Shown here in pieces: positions 1-8,719 of a stretch of DNA of 64,000 bases. The number at the start of each line of letters is the position of its first letter. Within the stretch, counting starts at the first letter, position 1. Origin of the DNA: Hyphococcus aureus (GTDB lineage Bacteria > Pseudomonadota > Alphaproteobacteria > Caulobacterales > Parvularculaceae); the NCBI RefSeq assembly GCF_042643165.1, contig NZ_JBHRSH010000002.1:992001-1056000 (forward strand), read 5' to 3'. The position numbers and the translations under genes were made by a program. The notes under the pieces were generated by a model. That model made no database searches, was not told where the DNA came from, and saw only the letters and a program-made list of their open reading frames with translations.

Positions 1-1866
1 ACCTAGGCCGGCGCCAAGCCGGAAGCCTTCGGGTGTTGTCAGCGCATAGGAAAAACGTGTTTCAGCCCCTTCAAGCTGCGCCTCACCAGAGGCCATCACG
101 GGGGCGATCATCAACAGACGGCTTTCCGGTCCCTGATGCTGTGCGATACGCAAACGATTGACACTCGCTTGCGCTGTCATGTCCTGCGCATCAAGTTCGA
201 AATCGAATTCGCCTATGACGCCAGACATCTCGATCGCGTCATTTATTGTCATGGCGCCATTGGCGACGCCTCCCTTAATCGTCGTTTGTTTTTGCGCCGG
301 ATGATAAGACGCATCGAAGCGCACAACAGGCGGGCGGCCCATGGCAACGGTCTTTCCAAATCGCACTGATCCATCGCGGGCGGCGATTTCACCTGAAACA
401 GTGCAGGCCGCCTCCCCCGTCCATGTGTAAACGACAAGCGGTCCCTCAGCGTTACAAAGAGTGATTTCAGAAAGCCGGATATCCAGTTCCTGTCCATCAA
501 GCCGGCCACGACCGCGATCAATGTTAAAACAATCGGTCTTGCTCACAACGCGCGCGCGTTGCGCGTTCATGTCAGCTGTGATGCGGAAGGCGCCGTTGAA
601 AGGCGCATCATTGATTGTCAGCCTGCCAATCTTCGCTTTGCGCAGACCCGACTTGAGTGCAAGATCCGCGACGATATCTGGACCTGTTGCTTCGGCTGAT
701 ATGTCGATGCTGCTGCCATCGAGTGAAAGCGCTTCAGATGTAAATGCTCCGATATCAATTGGCGCTGCTATACGCCAGCTGTCTCCTTCGCGTTCTAAAT
801 CGGCTGCACCTTTTGCATCAGCGCCGTCGGACTGCAGCACGAATTGAAAGGAAGCCATATCACGCCCATTGGCGCGAGCATAAAATGGCGCATTGCCTTG
901 CGCTGCAAATGTAAGGGAGGCTCCTTCAGGCGTCGTTAGAGCCAGCGCCTCTGTATCCGTGTCTGCGGAGAGATAAACCTGAAAAAGGTCCTCCCCAAAA
1001 ACAATATCCAGAGCCCCCGCCAACGCTGCATTTTGCAGTTTTTCACCGAAGACAGTCTGCATCTGCGCGGCGCTGGTCAGCGCCTGGAGATCACTGTCAC
1101 GCAATTCTATCTCTGGCGTTTCAAACTCAATCCGCGCAGTCCCGGCGAGACCTTTTCCATCAGCCGCAATAAGGTCACGCCATGATCCGCCTTCGCCTGT
1201 CGCATTGAAGGCAATGTTGCGCGCGCTTAAGCTATCGGTTTGCGCATCACCTTCAAACGACGCTGAAAGGGTGACGCCTCCTTCCGCAGAAAGCGAAAGC
1301 TGAGCTGTGCTTTCTACATTTTGAAGCAAAACATGACTCCAGGTAATTTTGTCCGAAGACAGATCAAGTGAAGCTTCGCCGCCCGTTTGGATGTCATAGT
1401 CAGCGCTCACGCGCCCGCGGGCGCCTCCTACAGGCGCCTCCACAAGGACCGCGACGTCGCTGAGGCTCACCCGGTCAAAGGGGAGCGACACATCGCCCCC
1501 ACTTCCTCCCGTCGGCAGGCCTGGAACAAAAATACGTCCCGTTTCGTCAATGCGAAGACGCAACACGCCGGGCCCTGCTCTCAGCGTATCGACCGCGCGC
1601 TCGGTCCATAAACGCCGCCAGTGAAAATCCGCCTCAATCGCTTCAAAGGAGACGCCGCGCGCCTCCTTTGGACCAGCCGCCACCTCCTCAAGCCTGATCC
1701 CGTCGAGCGATAGCGCCGTCACGCGCGCCTGCGGCGCCTCCAGCCCCGCAGAGGCCATGGCGGCGCGCACCCCCCATCCGGCAAGCGGCAGGCGGAAAAA
1801 CCAGACAGCCGCAGCCAGAATGACCGTGAGCACAAGGACAATGGCCAGAAACCGCACCGTCCGCAT
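1..1866 (-). CDS. YdbH/AsmA-like envelope protein, 3' end beyond the window
   Basis: An uninterrupted minus-strand frame of 622 codons runs from an ATG at 1866 to the left edge, so the C-terminus lies outside. It begins with one hydrophobic N-terminal segment (about residues 5-23, MRTVRFLAIVLVLTVILA), an inner-membrane anchor. A long beta-rich, Ser/Ala/Asp-rich region follows, with many alternating hydrophobic strands and no catalytic motif. This layout fits the AsmA-like YdbH group, which bridges inner and outer membranes and moves phospholipids. The family assignment is from overall character, not a diagnostic motif; another AsmA-like (DUF748/TamB-type) protein is the main alternative. It is divergent from the M23 peptidase gene, with a 190-base shared upstream region. 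In relatives ydbH is followed by ynbE and ydbL, which here would lie off the left edge. Confidence 0.6.
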   Translation of the reverse strand, partial: MRTVRFLAIVLVLTVILAAAVWFFRLPLAGWGVRAAMASAGLEAPQARVTALSLDGIRLEEVAAGPKEARGVSFEAIEADFHWRRLWTERAVDTLRAGPGVLRLRIDETGRIFVPGLPTGGSGGDVSLPFDRVSLSDVAVLVEAPVGGARGRVSADYDIQTGGEASLDLSSDKITWSHVLLQNVESTAQLSLSAEGGVTLSASFEGDAQTDSLSARNIAFNATGEGGSWRDLIAADGKGLAGTARIEFETPEIELRDSDLQALTSAAQMQTVFGEKLQNAALAGALDIVFGEDLFQVYLSADTDTEALALTTPEGASLTFAAQGNAPFYARANGRDMASFQFVLQSDGADAKGAADLEREGDSWRIAAPIDIGAFTSEALSLDGSSIDISAEATGPDIVADLALKSGLRKAKIGRLTINDAPFNGAFRITADMNAQRARVVSKTDCFNIDRGRGRLDGQELDIRLSEITLCNAEGPLVVYTWTGEAACTVSGEIAARDGSVRFGKTVAMGRPPVVRFDASYHPAQKQTTIKGGVANGAMTINDAIEMSGVIGEFDFELDAQDMTAQASVNRLRIAQHQGPESRLLMIAPVMASGEAQLEGAETRFSYALTTPEGFRLGAGLG

Positions 1867-2056
1867 GGCGTTACCTCAACCCCTCAAACACAACCGCAGC
1901 TTTTCTCTATTGATTAACGACAATTTCGTCTAATCAGCCCTGCGCGGCGTCAACAGAATGCAAGAAATTGCGAGCTTTGGCGAGGCGTGCGAGGATAGGC
2001 GCGATACGGCCGCCGAAAGGCAAATCGTAGCGCAGTAAACCGGCGGCGAAGCGCAG

Positions 2057-3874
2057 ATGTCGAACGAGTTTGTTCATACAGGTCAGACCTTTACAGGGCG
2101 CGGCGACGCCTATTGCCCGCTTGAGCGCAAGCGCAGGGGCCCGGCCGCTCTCGGCGCCGCTCTGACAGTGCTGATCGCCGGCGGCGCTTTTTTGGTGTTC
2201 TCCGCAGCCTCGACCCCAACCCGGCTGCCCGAAGCGCCGATCGCAACCGCGCTTCCGGTCAGCGCTGAAAAAGTTGCGCCATTCGTTAACCCGGCATCCA
2301 CCAAAAACGCCGTGACAGCGGATGACGCGACTGGCGCAAAGGACTCGATCGAAGCGGTTTTGGCGGAGTCGCGGGCTGCGCGCGCGCCGCTGGCGCTCGC
2401 GGGCGCTGAGCCCCCTGCCCCGCAAGGGCTCTCGCCCCGGATCAAGCCGAACGCAAAGATGCAAGTCGCCGCGACAGAAACTGACCTTGTTGAGACCGCC
2501 GGCGTTGCGCCAAGCCTGAAGCCGGAGGTCCCCACGCCGCCGCCCGTCAGCCTGATGCAGGTTGCGAAAACTCAATACGCGTCAAATGAGGACGGCCCGC
2601 CGCCTGTCTTTTTTGCAAGTGATCTGGTCCGCAAAGACATTTTGCGGATCTCGCCCGCCATAGTCTTCGCTGCCGATATTGCGCAGGAACCGGAAGAAAT
2701 TCGCGTTCGTCTCAGCAGAGGTGAAAACTTTGTCGAGGCGCTAAAACGCGCGGGAATTTCCGCAGCTGACGCCAACGCCGCAGCCTATGCTTTTGGCAAG
2801 CATCAGGATTTGCGCCGCCTGCTGCCGGGGCAGGAATTTGCACTGACCGTCGGGTGGCCGAACCAGACGCTTTTTGAAATGGCTGCGCAACACAACGCCC
2901 CGGACGCACGCCTCCTCGGCCTTGAATTTCGCGCCGACGCCGAAAACAGAATCCTCATGAAAAGGGTCAATGGCGGAGAGATGGTCGCAGAAAAGAAAAC
3001 TGTGCCGTTAACCACACGGATTATGTCTATCGCCGGACGCATCAATGGCAGTCTTTACATGTCCGCCAAGCATGTAGGCGCGCCTGACGAAGTGATCGCC
3101 AATCTCGCTGATGCTTTTTCTTATGACGTAGACTTCCAGCGCGAGATTTTTGGCGGCGATGAGTTCGAAGCAATTTTTGAAGTCAAATATGATGATCAGG
3201 GCAAGCTCGTTTCCGCCGGAGACATTCTTTTTGCGCGCCTCAACTGGCGCGGCCGATCACGCGAAAAAGGCTATTATCGGTTTCTTGGCGATGACGGCCG
3301 GCCGGATTTTTATGACGCCACAGGACAAAGCGCAAAACGCCTTCTGATGAAAACGCCGATTGACGGCGCGCGCCTCTCTTCCGGGTTCGGTTCACGCAAA
3401 CACCCGATCCTCGGCTATCGCCGCGCTCACAAAGGGGTCGACTTCGCCGCGCCGCGCGGCACACCGGTCAAAGCCGCCGGCGATGGGGTTATCGAACGCG
3501 CCAACCGCTACGGTTCTTTTGGCAATTACGTGAAAATCCGTCACGCCAATGGCTATGAAACTGCCTATGCTCATCTCAACGGCTTCGCCCGCGGCATGCG
3601 GGCGGGCAAACGCGTCCGGCAAGGCGACATTATCGCTTATGTGGGCACCACCGGGCGCTCGACAGGTCCACATCTTCATTATGAAGTCCACCTGCGCGGC
3701 ACAGCGGTGAACCCGCAACGGTTGAAAATCGACACCACCGGCAAAACTCTGGAAGGCGCGGCTTTAGCCGAGTTCAAGGAAGAAAAAGCCCGCATTGACG
3801 CCATGCGCATGCCCGAAGAAACGCGCGAAGCCTTATATGCGCGCGATGAACGCAACGCCCAGGGCGCTCTTTAA
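2057..3874 (+). CDS. M23 family metallopeptidase (MepM-like murein endopeptidase)
   Basis: This 605-residue envelope protein probably cleaves peptidoglycan cross-links during wall growth. An N-terminal hydrophobic segment (about residues 33-50, LGAALTVLIAGGAFLVFSA) anchors or exports it, then comes a Pro/Ala-rich linker to about residue 200. A LysM/OapA-like region follows (RLSRGENFVEALKRAGIS, then LLPGQEFAL), as in MepM proteins. The C-terminal peptidase domain shows the zinc motifs HKGVDFA (about residue 457), YAHL, and HLHYE (about residue 538), with the family's GFGSRKHPILG entry motif. All expected zinc and catalytic histidines are present, so it should be active. The ATG at 2057 has only a weak ribosome site, but no better in-frame start precedes the hydrophobic segment. 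Confidence 0.88.
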   Translation: MSNEFVHTGQTFTGRGDAYCPLERKRRGPAALGAALTVLIAGGAFLVFSAASTPTRLPEAPIATALPVSAEKVAPFVNPASTKNAVTADDATGAKDSIEAVLAESRAARAPLALAGAEPPAPQGLSPRIKPNAKMQVAATETDLVETAGVAPSLKPEVPTPPPVSLMQVAKTQYASNEDGPPPVFFASDLVRKDILRISPAIVFAADIAQEPEEIRVRLSRGENFVEALKRAGISAADANAAAYAFGKHQDLRRLLPGQEFALTVGWPNQTLFEMAAQHNAPDARLLGLEFRADAENRILMKRVNGGEMVAEKKTVPLTTRIMSIAGRINGSLYMSAKHVGAPDEVIANLADAFSYDVDFQREIFGGDEFEAIFEVKYDDQGKLVSAGDILFARLNWRGRSREKGYYRFLGDDGRPDFYDATGQSAKRLLMKTPIDGARLSSGFGSRKHPILGYRRAHKGVDFAAPRGTPVKAAGDGVIERANRYGSFGNYVKIRHANGYETAYAHLNGFARGMRAGKRVRQGDIIAYVGTTGRSTGPHLHYEVHLRGTAVNPQRLKIDTTGKTLEGAALAEFKEEKARIDAMRMPEETREALYARDERNAQGAL

Positions 3875-3892
3875 GAAATAGTTCTACCCATG

Positions 3893-3922
3893 AAAAAGCA
3901 CCGCAGGATGGGCCTGCGGTGC
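3893..3922 (-). terminator. Rho-independent terminator
   Basis: A perfect 10-bp stem (GCACCGCAGG / CCTGCGGTGC, 3898-3922) has a 5-base loop. On the minus strand it is followed directly by TTTTT. It sits just after the stop of the acidic-protein gene (3946) and between two converging genes. On the plus strand no T-run follows, so it mainly serves the minus-strand transcript. Confidence 0.85.
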
Positions 3923-3945
3923 GATCACATATCTGCGGTTAGACC

Positions 3946-4581
3946 TTACTTCATCGGGTCGTCGACTTCGTCGACGGCGTCTTCAATCGCATCACCGGCA
4001 TCGTCGACGGCGTCTTCCATTTCGTCACCGGCCTCATCGAATGCATCATCCGTGTCATCGGCCGCGTCCTCAACCCAATCGCCAGTTTCGTCTCCGGCTT
4101 CTTCAAGGTCGTCACCGACATCATCACCGGCGTCTTCAATCCACTCACCCGTCTCATCCGAGGCGTCTTCGATGTCGTCTGCTGCATCATCCGCAGCATC
4201 CTCGACATCGTCCCAAGCATCATCGGCGTCGGTTTCAACGGTGGCTTCCGTATCAATGTCTCCCTCACCGCGTGCATCGAGATCAGTCTCATCGTAGAGC
4301 GGCTCGTCGACACTCATCTCGGCATCGGTCGATGCATCCATATCAACATCGGCCTCCAGCGAAGGGTCCATATCGCCTTCTCCGCGCGGGTCGAGATCTG
4401 TGTCGTCATAGACAGGCGTGGTGGCCTCTGTCTCGAACGCAGTTTCAGCTCCAGTGCGGAAATCGGACAGCGCCTGAGCGTTCAAATCATCGGCGCTGGA
4501 TTGCGCGCCGGCGCTTGCAAGAACGAGCGGCCCTATGAACATGGATGAGGCAAGCAACTTAACTTTTGCAGAAATACGCAT
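3946..4581 (-). CDS. Secreted, extremely acidic Asp/Glu-rich repeat protein
   Basis: This 211-residue protein has a Sec signal peptide (RISAKVKLLASSMFIGPLVL, then ASAGAQS). The mature part is almost all Asp, Glu and Ala. An imperfect internal duplication is visible: PVYDDTDLDPRGEGDMD and PLYDETDLDARGEGDID. The C-terminal half consists of degenerate units around DDxxDxxEDA and D-E-T-G-x-W-x-E-D, probably helical. There are no Cys and very few basic residues. The start chosen is the ATG at 4581, eight bases after GGAG and immediately before the signal peptide; an ATG at 4596 and longer frames upstream are less likely. I recognise no family. Cation binding or extracellular matrix function is only a guess from composition. 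It is monocistronic, with a strong terminator downstream. Confidence 0.75.
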   Translation of the reverse strand: MRISAKVKLLASSMFIGPLVLASAGAQSSADDLNAQALSDFRTGAETAFETEATTPVYDDTDLDPRGEGDMDPSLEADVDMDASTDAEMSVDEPLYDETDLDARGEGDIDTEATVETDADDAWDDVEDAADDAADDIEDASDETGEWIEDAGDDVGDDLEEAGDETGDWVEDAADDTDDAFDEAGDEMEDAVDDAGDAIEDAVDEVDDPMK

Positions 4582-4751
4582 AGCGGTTTTCTCCATCTGG
4601 CTTCGGATGGTTAACACCGCTTTTACGGCTCCGTTCCGAGGCATGGTATTCAAGAAAACAAGTGGTAAGACCGGAAAAGCGAGCAACTATCGGGACTTCT
4701 GAAGTCGGCGGACTATCAGCTTACCGAATATTAAAGTTGCGCGAACGCGCT

Positions 4752-5333
4752 TTAGCCTTCAGCGCCCCAGGGTGGCGGTGGAGCGGCGACTGGCGTCGTC
4801 AGGTCGAATTCCACCCTGAAAAATCTGTTCTCGCGCGATAATTCATACGCAAAAACATCATCCGAGATTTCCATGGCCCAGACATTCGTCACCGAAGTTT
4901 CCAGTCCTTCACGCTGAAACAACTCAATGGAAAATGGATCGACCGGAAACTCTGCGCGACCGGCATTTATCATAGCGCTGTCACCGCCATATTGAGTAAC
5001 AGCGTCTTCCGAGCCATCCGCATGACGATGATCATGCTTGAGGCGCAACCCCTCTTCTGTGCGTGAAATGACCCAGGTGCGTGAGTGATCACCCCCGACA
5101 TGGAACGGAATGCGCAGCTCATCTTCACTGCATTCTCGCACCTGCATAACCAGCTTTTTTTGCGCAAAATCCGCATCAGCAGCGTCTGTAGACACAACTT
5201 TTCCCTGATAGGAGTTGCCGCAATGGCTCGCGATCTGTTCCATAAACCTGCCCGCAGGAGATTGCCCGGTGTCAATTTTCTCACCAGCGCAAGCCGCCAA
5301 GGCTATAAATAACGCCGCCACGACAAACCGCAT
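4752..5333 (-). CDS. Uncharacterised lipoprotein
   Basis: This 193-residue protein begins with a lipoprotein signal, MRFVVAALFIALAAC, with lipobox LAAC at Cys15. The mature part has two further cysteines (in SHCGN and RECSED), which could form a disulfide, and ends in a Pro-rich tail (VAAPPPPWG). Repeated charged strands suggest a compact beta fold. No family is recognised. The start at 5333 is preferred over 5366 because AGAAAGAG lies just upstream and the lipobox then falls at the normal distance. It lies 23 bases after the SFPD-repeat gene on the same strand, so the two are probably co-transcribed and may act together in the envelope. Confidence 0.75.
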   Translation of the reverse strand: MRFVVAALFIALAACAGEKIDTGQSPAGRFMEQIASHCGNSYQGKVVSTDAADADFAQKKLVMQVRECSEDELRIPFHVGGDHSRTWVISRTEEGLRLKHDHRHADGSEDAVTQYGGDSAMINAGRAEFPVDPFSIELFQREGLETSVTNVWAMEISDDVFAYELSRENRFFRVEFDLTTPVAAPPPPWGAEG

Positions 5334-5356
5334 CAAATTTCTCTTTCTAGTTATAA

Positions 5357-5695
5357 TCAGGGCCATCCCGGAAAGCTGGTGACCAGCTGGATTTTCAAAT
5401 CAGGAAAGCTCTCGACATATTGAATTTTCAGATCAGGGAAACTGTCCACAAACCGCCACTGCCCGCAATCGTCCGGAAAACTCTCTACGGTCTCGACCTT
5501 CAAATCCGGAAAGCTCGTCACGATCTGAACCCTGATATCGGGAAAACTGTCCACTACCTGCACGTCACCAAATAAAGGGAAGCCGTCAAAGGAGCAGGCT
5601 TGTTTGTCGAGCCCTTCGCTCGCTCGGGAGGCCTGTGTAAAGCAAATCAGCCCGACAATCGTCAGGGCGCGAAGTTTCTTAGTCTGGCGCATCAT
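5357..5695 (-). CDS. Small secreted protein with six SFPD repeats
   Basis: This 112-residue protein has a signal peptide (about residues 1-26, ending QASRASE). It then carries six copies of an 11-residue unit with consensus K-V/I-Q-x-V-x-S-F-P-D-L: VVDSFPDI, IVTSFPDL, TVESFPDD, FVDSFPDL, YVESFPDL, LVTSFPGW. The third and fourth units are separated by a short insert with a Cys (DDCGQW), and another Cys lies just before the repeats (ACSFDG). The alternation of strand-forming residues with an SFPD turn suggests a beta-solenoid or beta-meander. I recall similar small secreted proteins in other proteobacteria but no established function. It heads a likely two-gene operon with the lipoprotein downstream. 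Two adjacent ATGs (5695, 5692) are possible starts. Confidence 0.8.
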   Translation of the reverse strand: MMRQTKKLRALTIVGLICFTQASRASEGLDKQACSFDGFPLFGDVQVVDSFPDIRVQIVTSFPDLKVETVESFPDDCGQWRFVDSFPDLKIQYVESFPDLKIQLVTSFPGWP

Positions 5696-6044
5696 GTGCG
5701 GATTTTAGGCAACATCCGGGCTTCGGACCAGCCAAAACCCCGCCAAATTCCCTGAAATCGGCCCTTGAACGTTGACTCTCCCCGGAAAGCTCCCTACTTC
5801 CCGCCTCGCAATGCTGCGATGCAGCGCGCGCAACCGGCCTTACCCGGATGATATCCGCCCGGGCCCCACGATAAGACGCAGCGCTTATTTTGCATCAGCA
5901 ACCGGCCCTCAAGGCCCATTGCCCATGATGACGCATCGTTTCCAAGGCGGAAGAGCGGGGCGTTGAAGAGCAACAACCCGCCGATGCGACAGACCGGACA
6001 AAAGCGCACCCGCGTTACACCGGCAAAACCCAAACGGAGACTCG
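5696..6044. other. Intergenic region upstream of the helicase gene
   Basis: These 349 bases separate the divergent SFPD-repeat and helicase genes. No convincing coding frame, tRNA-like arm or strong terminator was seen. The region must hold both promoters. A GGAG ribosome site lies just before the helicase ATG at 6045. Confidence 0.5.
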
Positions 6045-7520
6045 ATGTCTTTTGCTGATCTCGGCTTATCGCCGAAACTACTCGAAGCTATTGCTGCGGC
6101 TGGCTACGAAAATCCGACCCCCATCCAGACTGAAGCCATCCCCCCCGCGCTCCAGGGCCACGACGTCCTCGGCATCGCGCAGACAGGGACAGGCAAGACA
6201 GCGTCTTTCACGCTGCCGATGATTGAGCGCCTTTCGAAGGGCCGCGCCAAGGCGCGTATGCCGCGCTCGCTGGTTCTGGCCCCGACGCGCGAACTCGCCG
6301 CCCAGGTCGCTGAAAATTTCGAGAAATATGGCGTCAATCACAAGCTCTCCATGGCGCTCTTGATTGGCGGTGTTTCCTTTGGCGACCAGGATGCGAAACT
6401 GATGCGCGGCGTCGATGTGCTGATAGCAACGCCGGGCCGTTTCATAGACCAGTTCGAACGCGGCAAACTCTTGCTCAGCGGCATCGAGGTGATGGTCATT
6501 GATGAGGCCGACCGTATGCTCGATATGGGCTTCATTCCCGACATTGAAAAGATTTTCAAAATGACGCCAATGACGCGTCAGACCCTGTTTTTCTCCGCAA
6601 CCATGCCGCCGGAGATTCAGCGCATTACGGACCAGTTCCTGCACAACCCCGTCCGGGTTGAGGTTTCGCGCCCGGCGTCAACAGCCGAAACGATCACCCA
6701 GCGCATTGTCCGGGTGCCTACAAAAGACGACAAGACAAAGCGCAACGCCCTGCGTGAACTTCTTCGCCAAGAAGGCGTGAAGAACGGCATTATCTTCTGC
6801 AACCGCAAGTCGACAGTAGATATTGTGGCGAAGTCGCTGCAAAAACACGGCTTCAACGCCCGTCCTATCCACGGCGATCTCGCTCAGGCCTTCCGGACGG
6901 AAACACTGAACAAGTTCCGCAACGACGAAATTCAGTTTCTCGTCGCCTCGGATGTCGCGGCGCGCGGGCTTGATATTCCCGCCGTAAGCCATGTTTTCAA
7001 TTATGACGTGCCGATCCATTCTGACGACTATGTTCACCGCATTGGCCGCACAGGCCGCGCCGGGCTCAAAGGCGCTGCGATGATGTTGGTTAGCCCTGCG
7101 GATAGCAAACATTACGACGCTATTTTGAAGACCATTGGCGCGGAAGAGATTGAGGCGCTCGATTTCTCAAAATTCTTCGAGGAAAACCCTGCGCAGGAAA
7201 GCCGGTCACGAGGCGGCAAGGATACGAAAGAAAGCCGTGGACGTCGGTCATCTTCCCGCCACGACAATCGAAAATCCGAACCCAGCCAGTCGGACAATCA
7301 GCCAGCCGTACAGGCGGATGAGCCTGCGGAAAAAACTGTCGCAGCTAATGATGAAGAAGACCCCGCGCCTCAGAAAAAGCCGCAGCGCAGCGAATCTCGC
7401 GCTCCGGCGCGCCGGAGAAACGGAGAAGCTCGCGGCGCCTCCTCACGACGCCGGGACGAAGCGGTTGTTGGGCTGGGCGATCACGTCCCCGCCTTCCTGA
7501 TGCGCGAAGTCGCCCGTTAA
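6045..7520 (+). CDS. rhlE: DEAD-box ATP-dependent RNA helicase, RhlE type
   Basis: This 491-residue enzyme unwinds structured RNA using ATP in the cytoplasm, in RNA turnover or ribosome assembly. All helicase motifs are visible in order: Q motif (GYENPTPIQTEAIP), motif I AQTGTGKT (about residue 45), Ia PTRELA, Ib TPGR, motif II DEAD (about residue 153), motif III SAT, then RGLDIP and HRIGRTGR in the second RecA domain. The tail after about residue 385 is Arg/Ser/Glu-rich and low in complexity, as expected for an RNA-binding RhlE tail. The ATG at 6045 follows GGAGACTCG. RhlE is favoured over SrmB or CsdA by overall layout and the basic tail; the exact subgroup is uncertain. Confidence 0.88.
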   Translation: MSFADLGLSPKLLEAIAAAGYENPTPIQTEAIPPALQGHDVLGIAQTGTGKTASFTLPMIERLSKGRAKARMPRSLVLAPTRELAAQVAENFEKYGVNHKLSMALLIGGVSFGDQDAKLMRGVDVLIATPGRFIDQFERGKLLLSGIEVMVIDEADRMLDMGFIPDIEKIFKMTPMTRQTLFFSATMPPEIQRITDQFLHNPVRVEVSRPASTAETITQRIVRVPTKDDKTKRNALRELLRQEGVKNGIIFCNRKSTVDIVAKSLQKHGFNARPIHGDLAQAFRTETLNKFRNDEIQFLVASDVAARGLDIPAVSHVFNYDVPIHSDDYVHRIGRTGRAGLKGAAMMLVSPADSKHYDAILKTIGAEEIEALDFSKFFEENPAQESRSRGGKDTKESRGRRSSSRHDNRKSEPSQSDNQPAVQADEPAEKTVAANDEEDPAPQKKPQRSESRAPARRRNGEARGASSRRRDEAVVGLGDHVPAFLMREVAR

Positions 7521-7531
7521 TTTCTGATTAA
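7517..7531 (+). promoter_or_regulatory. CtrA-type box TTAA-N7-TTAA
   Basis: TTAA at 7517-7520, seven bases (TTTCTGA), then TTAA at 7528-7531 exactly matches the full CtrA recognition sequence of alphaproteobacteria. It overlaps the helicase stop codon and lies 124 bases before the diguanylate cyclase start, in the only gap that can hold that gene's promoter. CtrA binding is inferred from the match. Confidence 0.55.
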
Positions 7532-7654
7532 CCCCACGTTTTTCAGGGTTTTGCCTACAGCCATGAGCGGCGCTTTAGGCAATCCTTTACTGCGCTCCCC
7601 TAGTTTCTCCTGAAACGGGGAGAGAGACACCCATGTTTGTGTTTCAGGGGCGTC

Positions 7655-8719
7655 ATGATTTTGGATAACGAAACAACCCACCAGTTTGCGGAATTAGCGC
7701 TCGCGGCGTTGAGAAAAACCGGGCTCGCCGCGACGCCGCGAAATTACGAGCTGTGGTATGCACATGTAGAAGGGAAGAACCCTTCCCTTTCTGCTCATAT
7801 CCAAAAAGCAATGGATTCCACCGGCAAGGTCACGCAGGAAAAAGCGGACCAGCTTTATAAAAAACTTGTCCAGCACTCGGACATCTCGAATGATGTCATC
7901 GATCTGATGACCCGCTTTCATACCGAAGTCACCGATCTCTATGATATCGTCGAGCAAACTGGCGAAAGCGCTCAAGGCCACTCCGAAAAACTCTCGGACA
8001 TGTCTGATCAGCTTCGCGACTCCACCGAAAAGTTTCCCGCGGTCGGCGCCCTCCTTGAAGGCGTTATCTCCGTCGCCAAAACCATGCGTGAAGAAAATCA
8101 ATATCTGGAGGACCGGCTCGCCGCTTCGATAGAAGAAGTGAACACGCTGCAACGCGATGTTGAAGCCATTCAGCGTGAAGCAATGCAGGACGCCCTGACC
8201 GGCGTCGCCAACCGCGCAACGTTTGATCGTTCGCTGGAAAAGCATATGAGTGAAGCCAAAGAGAATGGGGAGCCGTTGGCGCTGGTTCTTGGCGATATCG
8301 ATCACTTCAAAAAATTCAATGACACTTGGGGACACCAGACTGGCGACCAGGTCCTGCGGCTCGTGGCCGAGGTTATGAACGCCAATGTCAAAGGGATGGA
8401 TATGCTTGCCCGTTACGGCGGCGAAGAGTTCGCCGTTGTGCTGCCGGGCACGACGCTTGAAAATGCTCACAGACTTGCTGACAAAATTCGCTGCGCGGTT
8501 GAGTCACGTCGTTTACGCAAGCGGCGCACCGATGAAGATCTTGGCGTGATCACCATGTCCATGGGTGTTGCTCAGTTGCATGCGCCGGACACAATGGAAA
8601 CATTGATCGAACGCGCTGATGGGTGCCTCTACGCGGCAAAAAGCGCCGGCCGCAACCGTGTCTGTGATGAAAGAGAACTGAAAACGCCAGATGAGGAATC
8701 ACATCAAGGCGTAGCCTGA
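7655..8719 (+). CDS. Diguanylate cyclase (GGDEF domain)
   Basis: This 354-residue protein should make cyclic di-GMP from two GTP. The N-terminal 170 residues are soluble and helical (HQFAELALAALRKTGLAATP, then NYELWYAHV), ending in a coiled-coil-like stretch (YLEDRLAASIEEVNTLQRDV). The GGDEF domain starts at DALTGVANRATFD; the active-site motif is GGEEF at about residue 255. The usual inhibitory-site RxxD is KGMD here, so feedback inhibition may be weakened. No membrane segment or classic sensor domain is seen. The ATG at 7655 follows AGGGG; a TTG at 7637 is possible in the same frame. An upstream CtrA box suggests cell-cycle control. The 3' end overlaps the convergent DsbA-like gene by 16 bases. 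Confidence 0.88.
   Translation: MILDNETTHQFAELALAALRKTGLAATPRNYELWYAHVEGKNPSLSAHIQKAMDSTGKVTQEKADQLYKKLVQHSDISNDVIDLMTRFHTEVTDLYDIVEQTGESAQGHSEKLSDMSDQLRDSTEKFPAVGALLEGVISVAKTMREENQYLEDRLAASIEEVNTLQRDVEAIQREAMQDALTGVANRATFDRSLEKHMSEAKENGEPLALVLGDIDHFKKFNDTWGHQTGDQVLRLVAEVMNANVKGMDMLARYGGEEFAVVLPGTTLENAHRLADKIRCAVESRRLRKRRTDEDLGVITMSMGVAQLHAPDTMETLIERADGCLYAAKSAGRNRVCDERELKTPDEESHQGVA

Noticed and set aside
3946..4297. Plus-strand Ser-rich frame (many SSxASS repeats) opposite the acidic gene
   Set aside because: It is the mirror of the GAC/GAT repeats of the real minus-strand gene, with no ribosome site or signal peptide.
7633..7668. Short frame MFVFQGRHDFG just before and overlapping the diguanylate cyclase start, with GGGGAGAG upstream
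   Set aside because: Only 11 codons, no run of regulatory codons and no attenuator-like hairpins; the purine-rich tract may simply be leader sequence.
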